Shown one piece after another: positions 34,720-46,147 of a DNA stretch of 64,000 nucleotides (positions within the stretch are counted from its first letter, which is position 1; every line of letters begins with the position of its first letter). This DNA comes from Pomphorhynchus laevis. Its lineage: Eukaryota > Acanthocephala > Palaeacanthocephala > Echinorhynchida > Pomphorhynchidae. The notes beneath the pieces are model-generated. The model had not been told where the DNA came from, made no database searches, and saw only the letters and a program-made list of their open reading frames with translations. The stretch spans positions 1-64,000 of the forward strand of contig WNNJ02003130.1 in NCBI GenBank assembly GCA_012934845.2, given 5' to 3'. The translations under genes and the position numbers were made by a program.

Positions 34720-35060
34720 TGGGATCAGGTTCCAACAGAATACACCAACTTGCCGACTTCCGACTGAATCATTTAAAGTACTCTATACATGAGGATCCAA
34801 TTGAGGTGTACTATGGTCGGAAGTCTCGACGTGAGGAGCTTCAGAAATCATATTCTTTGTTTTGGGGACGTCCTCTTAAAAATAAGACTAATCCTGAGAT
34901 TGCCCAGGTGCCCCAAAGGCGCCTGTGAGCATTTCCTTTTAATGACAGACGTTTGGGCCGTTTCAGAGTCCTTCTAGCTCTTTTCAGGACCCTTAAATAT
35001 ATTCAAGTGTGATCCGGCCGTCTATTTAATCGTAATATTGAACCCATTAATCTTAATCTA
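34720..35060 (-). mobile_element. LINE family J, 3'-terminal fragment
   Basis: Minus-strand copy of the family J ORF2 tail, homologous to 8620-9015 (for example the regions around GGACGTCCTC and CAGGTGCCCC match its EQR..LRF part). Confidence 0.65.
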
Positions 35061-35084
35061 TGTGTAAAGGCTGGGAGGGGTTAA

Positions 35085-35757
35085 AAATGATTTATTTTTA
35101 CCTGGCAAATTCGTACAGTCCCACGCTTACATGACCATAACAAAACAATACAAAAATCTAACTCATGTGTATAGAAGGTGGGAATGGATGAGATATTTGA
35201 ATGTGATAAAGGAGGGAACACGGCGGATGACGAGAGGGATCTGATTCCAGACTAGGCGTCGGCGAAGTGAAAGGATCAGAGACCGTAGTTGTTGCAATAA
35301 TTGGGAACGTGGAGTAAGAGGGAATGACGAGAACGCAGCGATAGAGATTTGGGGCGAGTGTCGTCTAAGAAAGGGAGGTTGATGAATGATGGCGGCCCAC
35401 AGCGATGAGACGAAAAGTGACGAGCAGGTAAAGTTAGATGTAGATGCGGATGGTGAGCCATGCGAGTTGGGCAAGATGTGTGAATGTGTGTGGTCAAAGC
35501 GATGGAGACGTATGATCACTCAAACGATGGAGTTTATTATGCGTTGTAGGGGTAGGATGATGGATTTTGGAGAATTGGCGAAAAGACTGAGACAGTAATC
35601 GATTTTAAGGAAGAGAAGCGATTAAAATTGGCAGGGAAGAGTGGTTTGGGATTGAAACCGGGATGTGAGCGAGCAACGTGGAAGCTTTGGTCAGGACAAA
35701 TGACAAATAATCACAGGGATTTATTTCGTAAGACGAGGAGGAGCGAGCAAGGATTGT
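35085..35757 (-). mobile_element. LINE family A, second copy lacking the RT core
   Basis: The 3' end (35085-35600) encodes the family A C-terminus on the minus strand (INLPFLDDTRP, SLSLRSRHSLLLHVPNY). At about 35635 it jumps to a segment homologous to 40740-40855 upstream of the RT. Roughly 1.1 kb of RT is absent, as in the 19790-22445 copy but with different breakpoints. Confidence 0.7.
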
Positions 35758-37740
35758 GTTATTATTACAAGACAACATAGCGAGCAGAGCTCAAAGTTGC
35801 GTCACTTAAAATAAAAATAAATTAATTACACAAAATTTTCTTCCGAAATTCGTTAATAGTAGGGAACGAATCATTGTCTCGTTCAACTGATTCCATAGAT
35901 TCACACCCTTCGATTAAACTGGACAGTTTTTAGCGTACAATCCTTTGTAGATTGAGGACTACTGAATGACTGCGCATCCATTGACCTGATCTAACATCCA
36001 TTAGCCCTTGTAGTACGTTTCGTGGGTTGCGAAGAATTGCCCATGTTAAACACATGTCGCGTAAATCACGGAGAGTGCTAATACTATTTATGCCCAGTGC
36101 ATTGAGTCTTTGTTCGTATGGGAAATTCCTTATTGGGTAAACAAACTTTTTTGCCCAACGGAGCTTACCTTCCAATTTTGCTGACTCCTATATAGTCATC
36201 GGATAGACGCATTGAGACGCATATAGCAGATGGCTCAAAATAAATGCGTTAGCAAGAATCCGAAATGATCGTGGATGAAGAAAATAAAATGTACGACTAA
36301 TGAAACCTACCGTCCGATAAGCCTTTGCACATACATATTCAGTATTACGTTTAGTGAACAAGTCGTTGAAAATCTAGACGCCGAGATCCTTCACATGGTC
36401 TACATTTTCGATTTCATTTTCACAAAGATAGTATTTTGCCGGCCAAGAACTTTGTCGACCTCGAACACGCATAAAAGAACGTTTGGCAGAATTAACCCAT
36501 AAACCGTTAATTCGAGCCAAATTCACAACTTTATCTATATCTGACTAGACACTTTGTATCTAAATACGACTTTATGTCTATCCAGATTTTCAGGTCATCT
36601 GCATATAAGAGACTCAGAACTCAGGAAGCCTGGTAAATCATTTATGTAGATGAAGAATAACAGTGAACCAAGCACTGTGCCCTGTGGTACACCTAAGTGT
36701 GTATTATACCAGCCTGAATAAATGTTATTAACGTGAACTTGATAAGAACTGCCAAATATAAAATTTACCACCCAGCGAATAAGAATGGGATCAATCGCCA
36801 AGGCATGCATTTTGGAAATCAGATAGTTATGACTACGTGATCGAAAGCTTTGGAAAAATCAAAGATGATATCTACACAAGCTTCTTCATCAACTAAATTA
36901 GCCTATGAGTTATGCGCAACTAGCAGATTAGTGACAGTAGAATGATCATTTCTAAGCCCATGTTGGTTAACACACAGTAAATTTCTGGATTTCAAATCAT
37001 CACTAATATGGTTATACAGTTGTCTTTCCAAGATTCGACAACAAATTCGAGTCAAGCTTACAGTGGTATTACAATTGAGCGTTTCCTCATCTCGGGTATT
37101 TGACCGGAATAATGTGACACAATAAACATCTAATATAAAGGGATACAGTCGGCAATAAATCAGGACAAACAGGGAACGATGATTTTAGGTTTTTAAGCTC
37201 TCTTCGCACATCCCCAATAGAAAACATCTTAACGATATCACTGAGTGATTTATATGGGATTAAAATATGGATTATTAGAGGAATTTAATGATATCAAAAA
37301 ATGTTCACCGAACGCATTAGCGATGTCATAATCGTCATCGTGGGCACGTCCACTGTCCGATACAAGCCGAACATGTTTCGCTTTATGTTTTGAGTTCGCG
37401 TATTTGAACAAATGACCAGGGTTGCGAAAAGACTCTTGAGCTATCCTTTCTTCGAAACTACGCCGTTTATTGTGTTTTAAATTCGTAAAACTATGCCTTA
37501 CTTTAATGAAAGAAACACTGTTAATTTCACCATCCCGATGTTAAAAGTATTCCCGAGACTTAGAGTTACATTTAGAATATATCGATTTGAGCTACCTAAT
37601 GTTGTATGGTATGACAGTGCATCTGTTGTTTTCTTTGTCTCGGAGTGCTGTAACAGTTTTTGCCAATCTTTGTCGATGAGCTTTTTTATTTATAAATGTC
37701 TCGTTTTTTGTATTTTGTATTCTCTTTCAAGTAGTCAATA
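35758..37740 (-). mobile_element. LINE family E, CR1-like, 5'-truncated
   Basis: The minus strand starts in the endonuclease-RT linker (about 37700-37270: KRRSFEERIAQESFRNPGH, FKYANSKHKAKHV, DIANAFGEHF). It continues through RT with LGVPQGTVLGSLLFFIYIND (about 36730-36640) and ADDLKIW (36600-36580), to a C-terminal tail (EGKLRWAKKFVYPIRNFPYE, 36175-35930). A TAATAATAA tail ends it near 35758. Multiple stops and shifts. Confidence 0.75.
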
Positions 37741-37829
37741 ACGTACTTGATATTTTTACAATTCTTCTAATTTTGTTCTGAATCATCGACCTTTTTTAGT
37801 AGAACTGTGTACTTTTAGCATACAGGTAA

Positions 37830-38100
37830 ATGAGTATGGATTCTGGTTTCCTGTACCATGACATAATATCAGTATACACAGCTGGTAAACTATCTGTCAA
37901 CAATACAAAGCAAGGAAAGCTCTACATGCTGCCAAAAATTTATAAAAATAAATCACCTGGTAGATCAATAATTTGTTATATATGAACGGCGACCGAGAAG
38001 CTTTCAAGAAACGTTCTATCGAAGCCGCTGCTTGTGAATGTGGATTCTTACATTGAAAGAACTGACCACTTTATACGTAAATTAAAGCATTGGCTTTAAT
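37830..38100 (+). mobile_element. Penelope-like reverse transcriptase fragment
   Basis: The plus strand reads GKLYMLPKIYKNKSPGR followed by SII, then TEKLSRN, SKPLLVNVDSYIERT, then HFIRKLK. This is the PKxHK-type finger region conserved in Penelope/Poseidon-type RTs. One stop interrupts it. It differs from the Naiad-like element, so it is a third PLE lineage. Confidence 0.75.
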
Positions 38101-38272
38101 TTTGATTTGATTTTTCACATTTTCACGATTATTATTCTCATGAAGATATAAATTATATTTTTGCTAATTAATTTCAATTATAGAAATTAATGTTTCTTAA
38201 AACGTTATATTTAAAACGTTGATTAAAACGTTTTAGTGATTGTGACAATGCTATCAATACCATACCGTTGAC

Positions 38273-38476
38273 TGTCATGATCAATAGTTTTGTTATGTCT
38301 TATTATCTTGTTATGTTTTAGATATAACAAGATAAAGCCTTTATCGAATAAAGGCTTTATATACAGGCTTTAATTATTTGTCGAATAAAGCCTTTATCGG
38401 TTCTATCTACAACAGTTTATTCGACAATATTGTAAAAACTTATAATCAAGACAATATAAAATTATTGATCATGACA
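38273..38476 (+). repeat. Ty3 LTR, copy 1
   Basis: 204 bp, beginning TGTCATGATCAATA and ending in its exact inverse TATTGATCATGACA. It contains AATAAAGCCTTTATCG-type repeats that could supply a polyadenylation signal. Confidence 0.85.
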
Positions 38477-39084
38477 ATTTTTCCCCTGAGCAAATAATCG
38501 GTACACATTACTGGATGCTTACCCCCATTCTCCTAATTGATAATTTAATTTCTCAAATAGCATCATATTCTGTGTTTACAACTGTAGACCTTTCTCAGGT
38601 CTACTATCAAATCCCTTTGCTAGAAAACGATCGACCGTTCACTGCTTTCGAGGCAGATGAAAATCTATATCAATATAAACGAATTCCATTTAGATTGACC
38701 AACGCAGTGTCCGTCTTTCAACGTATCATGAATCAGATCATCAACGACAATGGTCTCGTCGGAGTTTTCGCTTATTTGGATGATATTATAATTTGCGGCT
38801 AAAATTTTAACGAACACGATGAAATATATAAACGGTTTTGCGAAGTCGCTAAGGATGTCAATCTTACTTTGGCTAAGGAGAAAACAAGGTATAGACAAAA
38901 GGAATTAGATTTTTTGGGATATAGATTGTCTAACGGCTTTGTGAAACCAGATCATAATCGTGTTAAACCATTACTTGATTATCCAGTACCTAGAGACAGG
39001 AATTAAATGCAACGACTATTAGGTCTCTTAGCATACTACTCCAAATTGATATCTTTATTCTCTAACAAAATAAGGATATTACTT
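38477..39084 (+). pseudogene. Ty3 reverse transcriptase remnant, copy 1
   Basis: Fossil RT: FTTVDLSQVYYQI (motif A), FRLTNAVSVFQRIMN (motif B region), VFAYLDDIIICG (motif C), then the thumb with LGLLAYYSKLI. It follows the LTR directly and ends where LINE A was inserted. Broken. Confidence 0.85.
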
Positions 39085-42069
39085 AAAAAAATATTTTTTA
39101 ACGTGACAAATGCGTGCCAGCGCACGCTTACATGACCACAACAAAACAAAAATGTAAATCATGTGTCGAGAAGGTGTGACGGTGGAGGTGTTTGAATGTC
39201 ATAAAGGAGGAAGCGCGGTGGATGTCGAGATAAAGTTGATTCCAGGCGAGTGAGGCGGCGACGAGGAAGGATTGGAGACCGTAGTTGTTGGAGTAATTGG
39301 GAACGTGGAGTAAGAGGGAATTACGGGAACGCAGCGATAGCGAGGTGGGGCGAGTGTCGTCTAAGAAAGGAAGGTTGATGAACGATGGGGAGCCGACAGC
39401 GATGAGACGAAAAGTTACGAGAAGAAGGCGGAGTTTGATACGGATTTGGATGGTGGGCCAGACGAGTTGGGTAAAATATGTGGATGTGTGGTCGAAGCGA
39501 CGGAGACGAAAGAGCACTCGAATGGCGGTGTTGATTATTCGTTGTAGGGGTAGGATGATGGATTTTGGAGAATTGGCGAAAAGGCTAAGGCAGTAATCGA
39601 TTTTAGGAAAAAGAAGCGTTGAAAGGAGAAATACCAGAACGGAAGTCGATAAGGGGTTCGTATACGGCGGATGTCACGGAGAATTAAGTTAGACAAGCGG
39701 ACCTTGCCACGGACGACGGGTTTAAGAGAAAGGTGATCATCGAAATTGAAATCTAAGAAAGTGAGATTGTGGACTATGGAGATGATCGATGAGGCAAAAA
39801 ATACAATGGGAGGAGATATGTTTGGTTTACGGGGGAGGATCTGCATTATTTTGGACTTGTCGGAGTTTAGAGCGAGATGGGGATTGGAGAGACGTTTGTA
39901 GATAGAAGAAAGACAGTTGGAGGCAGAAATGCCGATATCGTGTATGCGATGTGCGGGTGCATGAGCATAGATGAGGATGTCATCGGCGTATTGCATGACG
40001 TTAAAGGAGAAAGGTTTGATAAACGGAGAGAGATCGCCAAGCAGAAGAGAGAAAAGCAGGGGACATAGGACTGAACCTTGTGGGACCCCGCAAAAATATA
40101 GGGATGGGAGGGGAGGATGATGAATTAGAACAGGCGCGAAAGGAACGGTCGGATAGATATGAGGCAAACCATGCTACGGAGGAGTAAGCAATCCGTAATC
40201 ATTACGAAGGCGAGACATGAGTACGGAGTGGTCGTCAATGTCGACGGCGGAGGAGAGGTCGAGGGATATAAGAACACTATATAAAGCCTTGTCTCAAGTC
40301 GTTGTAAATTTTAATGCAAACGATTTCTGTGGAGTGATTAGAGCGGAAAGCGGATTGGAAAGGAGGGTATAGATTTGATGAGGAGAGATAAGTGGTGATC
40401 TCTATTAAGACGATGCGTTCTAAGAGCTTAGAAATAGCAGGGAGTAGTGAAATGGGGCGATAGCTTAAAGGAAGGGAGTGGTCGAGCGATTGTTTCTTAA
40501 GGAGGGGACGAACGATTGCGGATTTCCAGTGTGAAGGGCAGATACGATTGGGGATGGTCGAGTTAAACAAGGTTATGAGAAACGGGGATATCGATGAGCA
40601 TATGGATTTTTATATTTGAGTGGGCAGGTGATAGGCAGGTGAGGTTTTGTTGGGCAAGGACATATGATACTTCGGTTGGTGAGACAGAGAGAAGATAAAA
40701 GAGTTCCGGAAGGATGATGCTAGGCGGGGGAGAGTGGGATAGGATGGAGACCGGGGTGTGAGAGAGCAACGTGGATACTTTAGTCTGGAGAAATGACGAA
40801 TAATCATGGGCATTGATGTTGCACGGCGAAGAGGAACGAGCCAGGATTGAGTTAAAAGTATGCCAGAGAGTCTTAGAGTTGAATGAAGTGATGATTTTAT
40901 GCTGCCAGAAGGAGTTGCATTTGGTACGTAGTAGGTTGAGATGAGACCGGCGAAGAGCAAGATAGGAATCACGGAAAGACGGAGTGATCGAGCGGAAATC
41001 ACGTCTGAGAGAGCGGTGATAGACTCGAAAAGCATGGCGGAGTCGACGCTTTGAGAGTAGGCATTGGATGTCAAACCATGGGGCACGGTGCAAGCGACGG
41101 TGTGGGTGAGACTTGAAGGGCAAGAGAAGATCGAGAGTGGATGTGAGTTCAGAGTCGAAACGAAATGCGAGATCGTGAGGAGATGAATGTTATTGTGGGA
41201 CAGGATAGAGACGATTTGAGTAAGGCGAAGCAGAGAAGGGAGATGTCAAGATTTCTCCAAGGGCGACGTTAGGATTGTAGGTGTGTAAGGAGGGGTGTGT
41301 GATCGGATAGGCCAGGATCAGAGATGGACAGTGTGGTGTATGCAGCAAAATGATTAGGAACGGCGATGATGTTGAGTGCTTACCAAGCATATGTGTGGGG
41401 GGGCAGTGGACATGAGTTTGTTATTGAAGTTGGATAGAATGTTGATGAACCGGATGGAATCCGTGGAAGAGGAGCGGTCTAGGCGGATGTTGAAGTCGCC
41501 TAGAACTAGTGAAGGAATTGAGGACAAAGAACAATGAGAAAGAAGGTCAACAAGTTCGGTAAAAAAATACGGATTAAAGAGCCGATGAACCAGGACGGTA
41601 TACAATGGCGAGATCTAGAGTGATCGGGTTAGAATAACGACAAGTGAGCAATTCAAAAGAGCAAGGACTGAAAGGGGGATTGATTTTGCGAAGAGACGCG
41701 GGGTGACGCGCGAATGCGACGATGCCGCCATGATTAGAGAATTTAGTAGGTTTTAAGTGAGGGGGCGGGCGGATTCGACTAGGGAACAACCGGCAGAGAA
41801 CAGACGCCGAATGGAAAAGTCGTCGGAATATGAGTGCCAGGATTAGGTGAGGCAGAAGAGATCAATGGATTGCTTGGTGAATAGGTTGAGGATAAGATCG
41901 GATTTATTGAGAATAGATCTAGTGTTGAGGAGTCCGAGGCGTAAACCGTGTTTGTTGGCAAAAGAGTCTAGTGGAGAATACACATAGGGGAGATGGAGCG
42001 CCATCGAATTTGGGGACGGGTGTGGACAACTTGAAAATTTCCGTCAATGTTTCGGATGGAGAGTGATGT

Positions 42070-42993
42070 TTAGCCGTTTTCCTCCCGACGGCGTTTTTCA
42101 ATGCGGGCAGAAGAGAGTTGTGCGATTTCAGAAGGGGTGCGATCGGGGGAAATTTGAGTGGTTGAAGATGACATGAGTTCAAATCGTTGAGAGAGGACAG
42201 AAGACGCATGAGAGCAATGCTTGTAAACAATTTTTAGGAGAGGGGGCTGGGAAGGATTAGAATGAGAAGATTTATTTAGACGGATGAATGCGACAGGAGA
42301 AATGTCCTTGAAAAAGGATGGTTTATCCGCAGGAACAATAGACGAGAGGATGGATCTGAAGGCGGAAACATCGTGGTCCAGACGTGCTTGTGGAGATAAG
42401 GAGTTAGAAGGCGTGATATTAGTAACAATGACGCAACGATCACGAGATGCAAAGCGCTTCCGTAAAGGAGGACGACTGACGTGAGTAGGTGAGATCACGA
42501 TAGAAGAGCTGGCAGTTGATGATTTGGAGGGATTTGGTTTGACGACGGGAGACATAGAGGATAATGATAATAAGGAGGGTGGCAAGCGATGTGAGGAAAG
42601 GTTATGAGTGGAAGGATAGTGGAGGTTGGTGGAGGTGATTTTGATTGATGGATGCAAGTTATTGAGAAACGAGACAGGAAGGACAGGACGTGGGGTGTCG
42701 GGGAGTGAAGATGACATGGAATGGGAAGTGTATATGGTGGCAGGGTCGGTGGGTGGAGAAAGGACATTAGAAACGACGGGGGTAGTTTGAGTTGACGTGT
42801 TGGATGTTGATATGTGCTTATTGGAAAGGTTGCATATTAGTTTGTTGTCACAAAAACCACATACGAAGTCTTCTTTAGCCTTATTCTTGTCGCAGGTGAT
42901 TGTTGTCCAGACGCTGCAGTCGTGTATCGAGCACTGTACTTGCAGTTGTCCATAGTTGGTGTCGGTCTTAGTTGTTTTCTTACGTCCACCCAT
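42070..42993 (-). CDS. LINE A ORF1 protein, intact frame
   Basis: 307 codons from ATG (GGRKKTTKTD start) to a stop. Residues 21-48 form the zinc-finger-like module C21-x4-C26-x2-W29..C45-x2-C48. A Ser/Thr/Pro-rich linker follows, then a domain at about residues 185-290 with RCVIVTNI, SPVAFIRLNKSS and PPLLKIVYKHCSHASSVL, homologous to the RRM-like part of LINE B. ORF1 proteins of this kind bind the element's RNA. The frame ends with a basic tail (RIEKRRREENG). It remains open although ORF2 downstream is broken. Confidence 0.75.
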   Translation of the reverse strand: MGGRKKTTKTDTNYGQLQVQCSIHDCSVWTTITCDKNKAKEDFVCGFCDNKLICNLSNKHISTSNTSTQTTPVVSNVLSPPTDPATIYTSHSMSSSLPDTPRPVLPVSFLNNLHPSIKITSTNLHYPSTHNLSSHRLPPSLLSLSSMSPVVKPNPSKSSTASSSIVISPTHVSRPPLRKRFASRDRCVIVTNITPSNSLSPQARLDHDVSAFRSILSSIVPADKPSFFKDISPVAFIRLNKSSHSNPSQPPLLKIVYKHCSHASSVLSQRFELMSSSTTQISPDRTPSEIAQLSSARIEKRRREENG

Positions 42994-43007
42994 AAACGAT
43001 GGTTGCC

Positions 43008-43247
43008 GTCGATTGTTGTCGTCGATTGTTGTCGTCGATTGTTGTCGTCGATGGTTGTCGTCGATGGTTGTCGTCGATGGTTGTCGTCGATGGTTGTCGT
43101 CGATGGTTGTCGTCGATGGTTGTCGTTGATGGTTGTCGTTGATGGTTGTCGTTGATGGTTGTCGTCGATGGTTGTCGTCGATGGTTGTCGTCGATGGTTG
43201 TCGTCGATGGTTGTCGTCGATGGTTGTCGTAGTGCGTCGATAGTTGT
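43008..43247. repeat. 13-bp minisatellite (GATGGTTGTCGTC)n
   Basis: About 18 units, with GATTGTTGTCGTC variants at the left and GTTGATGG variants in the middle. It lies directly upstream of the LINE A ORF1 start, so it probably belongs to the LINE 5' untranslated region. The other LINE A copy has a TTTGTAGCTGTC-rich stretch at the same place (22360-22440). Confidence 0.9.
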
Positions 43248-43314
43248 CGTTGTGTGTTAAAACTGTTAAATTTGCGTGATTGATCTTGAACTGGATTGAT
43301 TGTAAGTAGTTAAT

Positions 43315-46133
43315 AGGTATATAGATAGTTTAAACTATACCCTCATCTACTGGTCGTAATTCCACTTCCCGATCCACGCGATCATGCGCCTCACTTAGTA
43401 TCGAGCCGATCGTGTCGCGTATGGCGTTGTGTCTGATAATTGTTCCGCCGCCGACTCTACAAGAGAGTACATGTCTTAAGTTAAACACTTCTGAACATCG
43501 ACAAATTCCCTTACTTTTAATTGGTATATTGTATCTTATCGCAAGTGCATCCAAAAACTGTTGCTTTTGTAAATAGAATCCAGACGGTTTCGAAGGAATA
43601 GATGTCAACCAAATTGAGGCATTCTTCTGTGCAGCATGCTGTATACTTCGAGCCATTTCTTCACTTGCATTTTCCAAAATTTGTTTCTTAAGTTGCTGGT
43701 ATATATTCCGATTATTTTTCCGGTAACCATCACAAAGATCCTTTAGTATTTCCCCAATTTCAGAACTGTTACTATGAATAACGTTTGCATTCGCTATTAG
43801 GTGTGATTGTTTAAAAACCTCTTCTGCGTTGGCTGATGGATCTATTATGCCTAAACCTCCATCTCTGGCGGGTAGTTTAATAATATCTCGAAGCTCTAAC
43901 GTTAACACTCCCAATCCCATAATGCTCGGTATCAACTTCAGGAAAATATCATCAGCTAAGCCTCTGAACCATGATGAACTTACTTTTGTAGTGCGCACCA
44001 GATGTGTCCATTGAAACTGAATCGTTCGTGTTAGCAATATATAAGCAGCATATGGATCCAATTCTGCTAAATCACAAAGATGCTTTATCTGTACTCGCCA
44101 GGAGTTAATTGAACTCATGACTTGACACTCACGATATGCATCACATCCGATAAATCCTCCCAAGACCTTGATACCATTTTTAACCACTTTGACTCCTTCT
44201 TGCATAAGATATTTGGCTTCATTTGTCATAGTTTCGTTCTTGTTTAAAAAACAGCATTTTGAAGCATTTATGTGAAATCCGAAACTTTTACCAATCACTT
44301 TCAATAGATCCCATACTTAAGACAACTCATGCGCACGGCCAATAAAAGTTGCATCATCTGCGTACCAAAGTTGGGTGACACCAGGTATTTTTTGTTTAAT
44401 CTCTCCAATTATCGGTAAAGACGCCGCTGCAAATGCAGCCATAGCCAAGGGGTCTCCTTGTGTTACCCCTTCTTCAGATAGAATTGTCTCCTCAGCAACA
44501 ATTAGCAGTGATGGCTTCGAGTAAGTATTGATCAGGAGTGTCGTCATGGCAGGACAAATCGCGTTTATGTTTTTGAGCAACAAATCCCGATTGATACAAT
44601 TGAAAGCGTTGTTGGCATCTACAGTTAATATGCAATATTCACTATTACTTTCAAGTATATCTCTTGCATTATGAATAATAGTATCGGTCCCACATTTCTG
44701 ACCAGCACACATTTGTACTGCCCCAGCTACCTCCATCAATGTTGGTTTAATATATTTTAGCTGTGCCCTGGCTACTATGCGTCTCATAACTTCCCCTATA
44801 CCGATAGGGCGTATTCCAGGAGATTTGTCAAGAGGAACCAACCGACATGCTAGATATGCTTCCAAGCTGTTAGGATTTAATCTTTCGGTTGCAATTTTTA
44901 TTACAAACATTGCGAGCACATTCGCTAATCTGTATGATTCTTGACCAAAACATGTTAGTGGATATCTCCACATTTGCGCGTCCATACCGGATGGTCCTGC
45001 ACTTCCATTTGATTTTTTAGCCGCTTTTATAATATCTTCTGGACTTAAATTCATGTAAATTACTTGATGATCGTGGATTACATGTTTCAGAGGTGTCAAT
45101 AAAATATACTCTCCATCTGCATCCGTTGCTCGAGGATGTAATTCTTGAAGGCGTGTGAGCACTGTTTTGCCGTCCAAAAAACTATCAATCTCATGTATCC
45201 CGGATTTTTGTCCGCCTGATTTTAAAAGCCGAGCTGCTTCTCCAATTTTACTGTATTGCACCAATTTCTGAATGTCCATTAAAAATCCTTTTTGATGGTT
45301 TTTCTTACGATTCATTGATCTCTGCTTTTGAAGGAATCGAGCTTCTGAAATTAGTTGGTCATACTTTTTTCATTCCACATTATTATACGTCGTTCTAAGG
45401 TTTTCCGACGATCACTAATTCGTCGCGAAGGAATCTGCTGCAGAATCAGCTGGCAATATACCGAAGAGAGGTGTAAGATGGAATCACATTCTTTAGAATT
45501 TTCGTTAAACGATTTGATGTGTGAAGTTAAGGTTGCAATAAAATCTTTAGTAGCGTTACATCTAGGCAGCGTCACCAAGTTTGGAACCCAGTGAATAATT
45601 TCATATAATGTTTCCATATACCAAGGTAAACGACGTATCGCATCCCGAGCAGTATGACCTGTCTGGTTCTCAACATTGTCACTAACTGCGTGAACGTGAT
45701 TTTCACTATCATGCACATTTATTATCGATTTTACTTGAATGTGCTGCTGATTACAACAGTTTGAGATCTCAATTTCACTCTTCATCGTATTTATCATCTT
45801 AACAGAACAGTAGCCACAGTAGAATTCGTTGTCTGCAAGGCAAGATGCCTGGGATTCTGAAGTCCAAATACTTACCCACGTGTGACAATCATTGTTTAAG
45901 CAAAGGACTTGTTGTTCAGATCCATTTGAAACATCTCTAACATCAGTGTTGGACGCGACATGGTTGGAAACTTGAGACTTTTTTCCGACCCATTTGTATA
46001 TAGTCGTTTGATTCGTGAACGTCGGTCGTAAATTGGTCCGTCCCGTATCGGTTTCTTGTCGCTCAGTGCTTTGCTGTATGTATATTAGATTGTATGTACT
46101 TAATTATCAATATAGTTAGAACCAGTCTGAAAG
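43315..46133 (-). mobile_element. LINE family R with 14-bp target duplication
   Basis: TGTAAGTAGTTAAT at 43301-43314 and again at 46134-46147 brackets the element. The minus strand encodes an N-terminal zinc-finger-like module (C-x4-C-x2-W..FYC-x2-C, about 45920-45800), a linker ORF (45797-45351), and an APE-less reverse transcriptase (next entry). The coding region ends at 43330 right after REVELRPVDEG, before any endonuclease domain, and the target duplication follows within 16 bases. So the copy looks 3'-short rather than 5'-truncated, which is unusual. Confidence 0.85.
43330..45315 (-). pseudogene. LINE R reverse transcriptase, one in-frame stop
   Basis: Two open blocks (45315-44317 and 44304-43330) are in the same frame and separated by a single TAA after FIGRAHELS. 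Motifs: GSAGPSGMDAQMWRYP, RLVPLDKSPGIRPIGIGEV (RPI), ILTVDANNAFNCINRD (motif A), EGVTQGDPLAMAAFA (motif B), LWYADDATFIG (motif C), KVLGGFIG, then a post-RT region with DGGLGIIDP and a Cys/His knuckle CRCSEVFNLRHVLSC. A frameshift at about 45316-45350 separates this frame from the upstream zinc-finger and linker frame (45797-45351). Related to the fragment at 13245-14400 but clearly a different subfamily. Confidence 0.85.
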
Positions 46134-46147
46134 TGTAAGTAGTTAAT

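Larger units (their letters stand above)
39085..43300 (-). mobile_element. LINE family A, longest copy, nested in the Ty3 element
   Basis: Minus strand, from a tandem-repeat-bearing 5' region (43008-43247) through ORF1 (42993-42070), APE endonuclease (about 41990-41350: LVLGDFNIRLDRSS near 41500), RT (40570-39600: SYRPISLLPAISKLLERI, CGVPQGSVLCPLLFSLL, QYADDILIY) and a C-terminal tail (INLPFLDDTRP, RSRNSLLLHVPNYSNNYG). It ends at 39085 inside the Ty3 RT thumb. GC-rich compared with its surroundings. ORF2 is cut by many frameshifts. This copy retains the RT core that the other two longer copies lack. Confidence 0.85.

Noticed and set aside
43008-43247. Repetitive protein encoded by the 13-bp minisatellite
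   Set aside because: A 13-bp unit read in any frame gives a 13-residue repeat automatically; there is no sign of a real gene.
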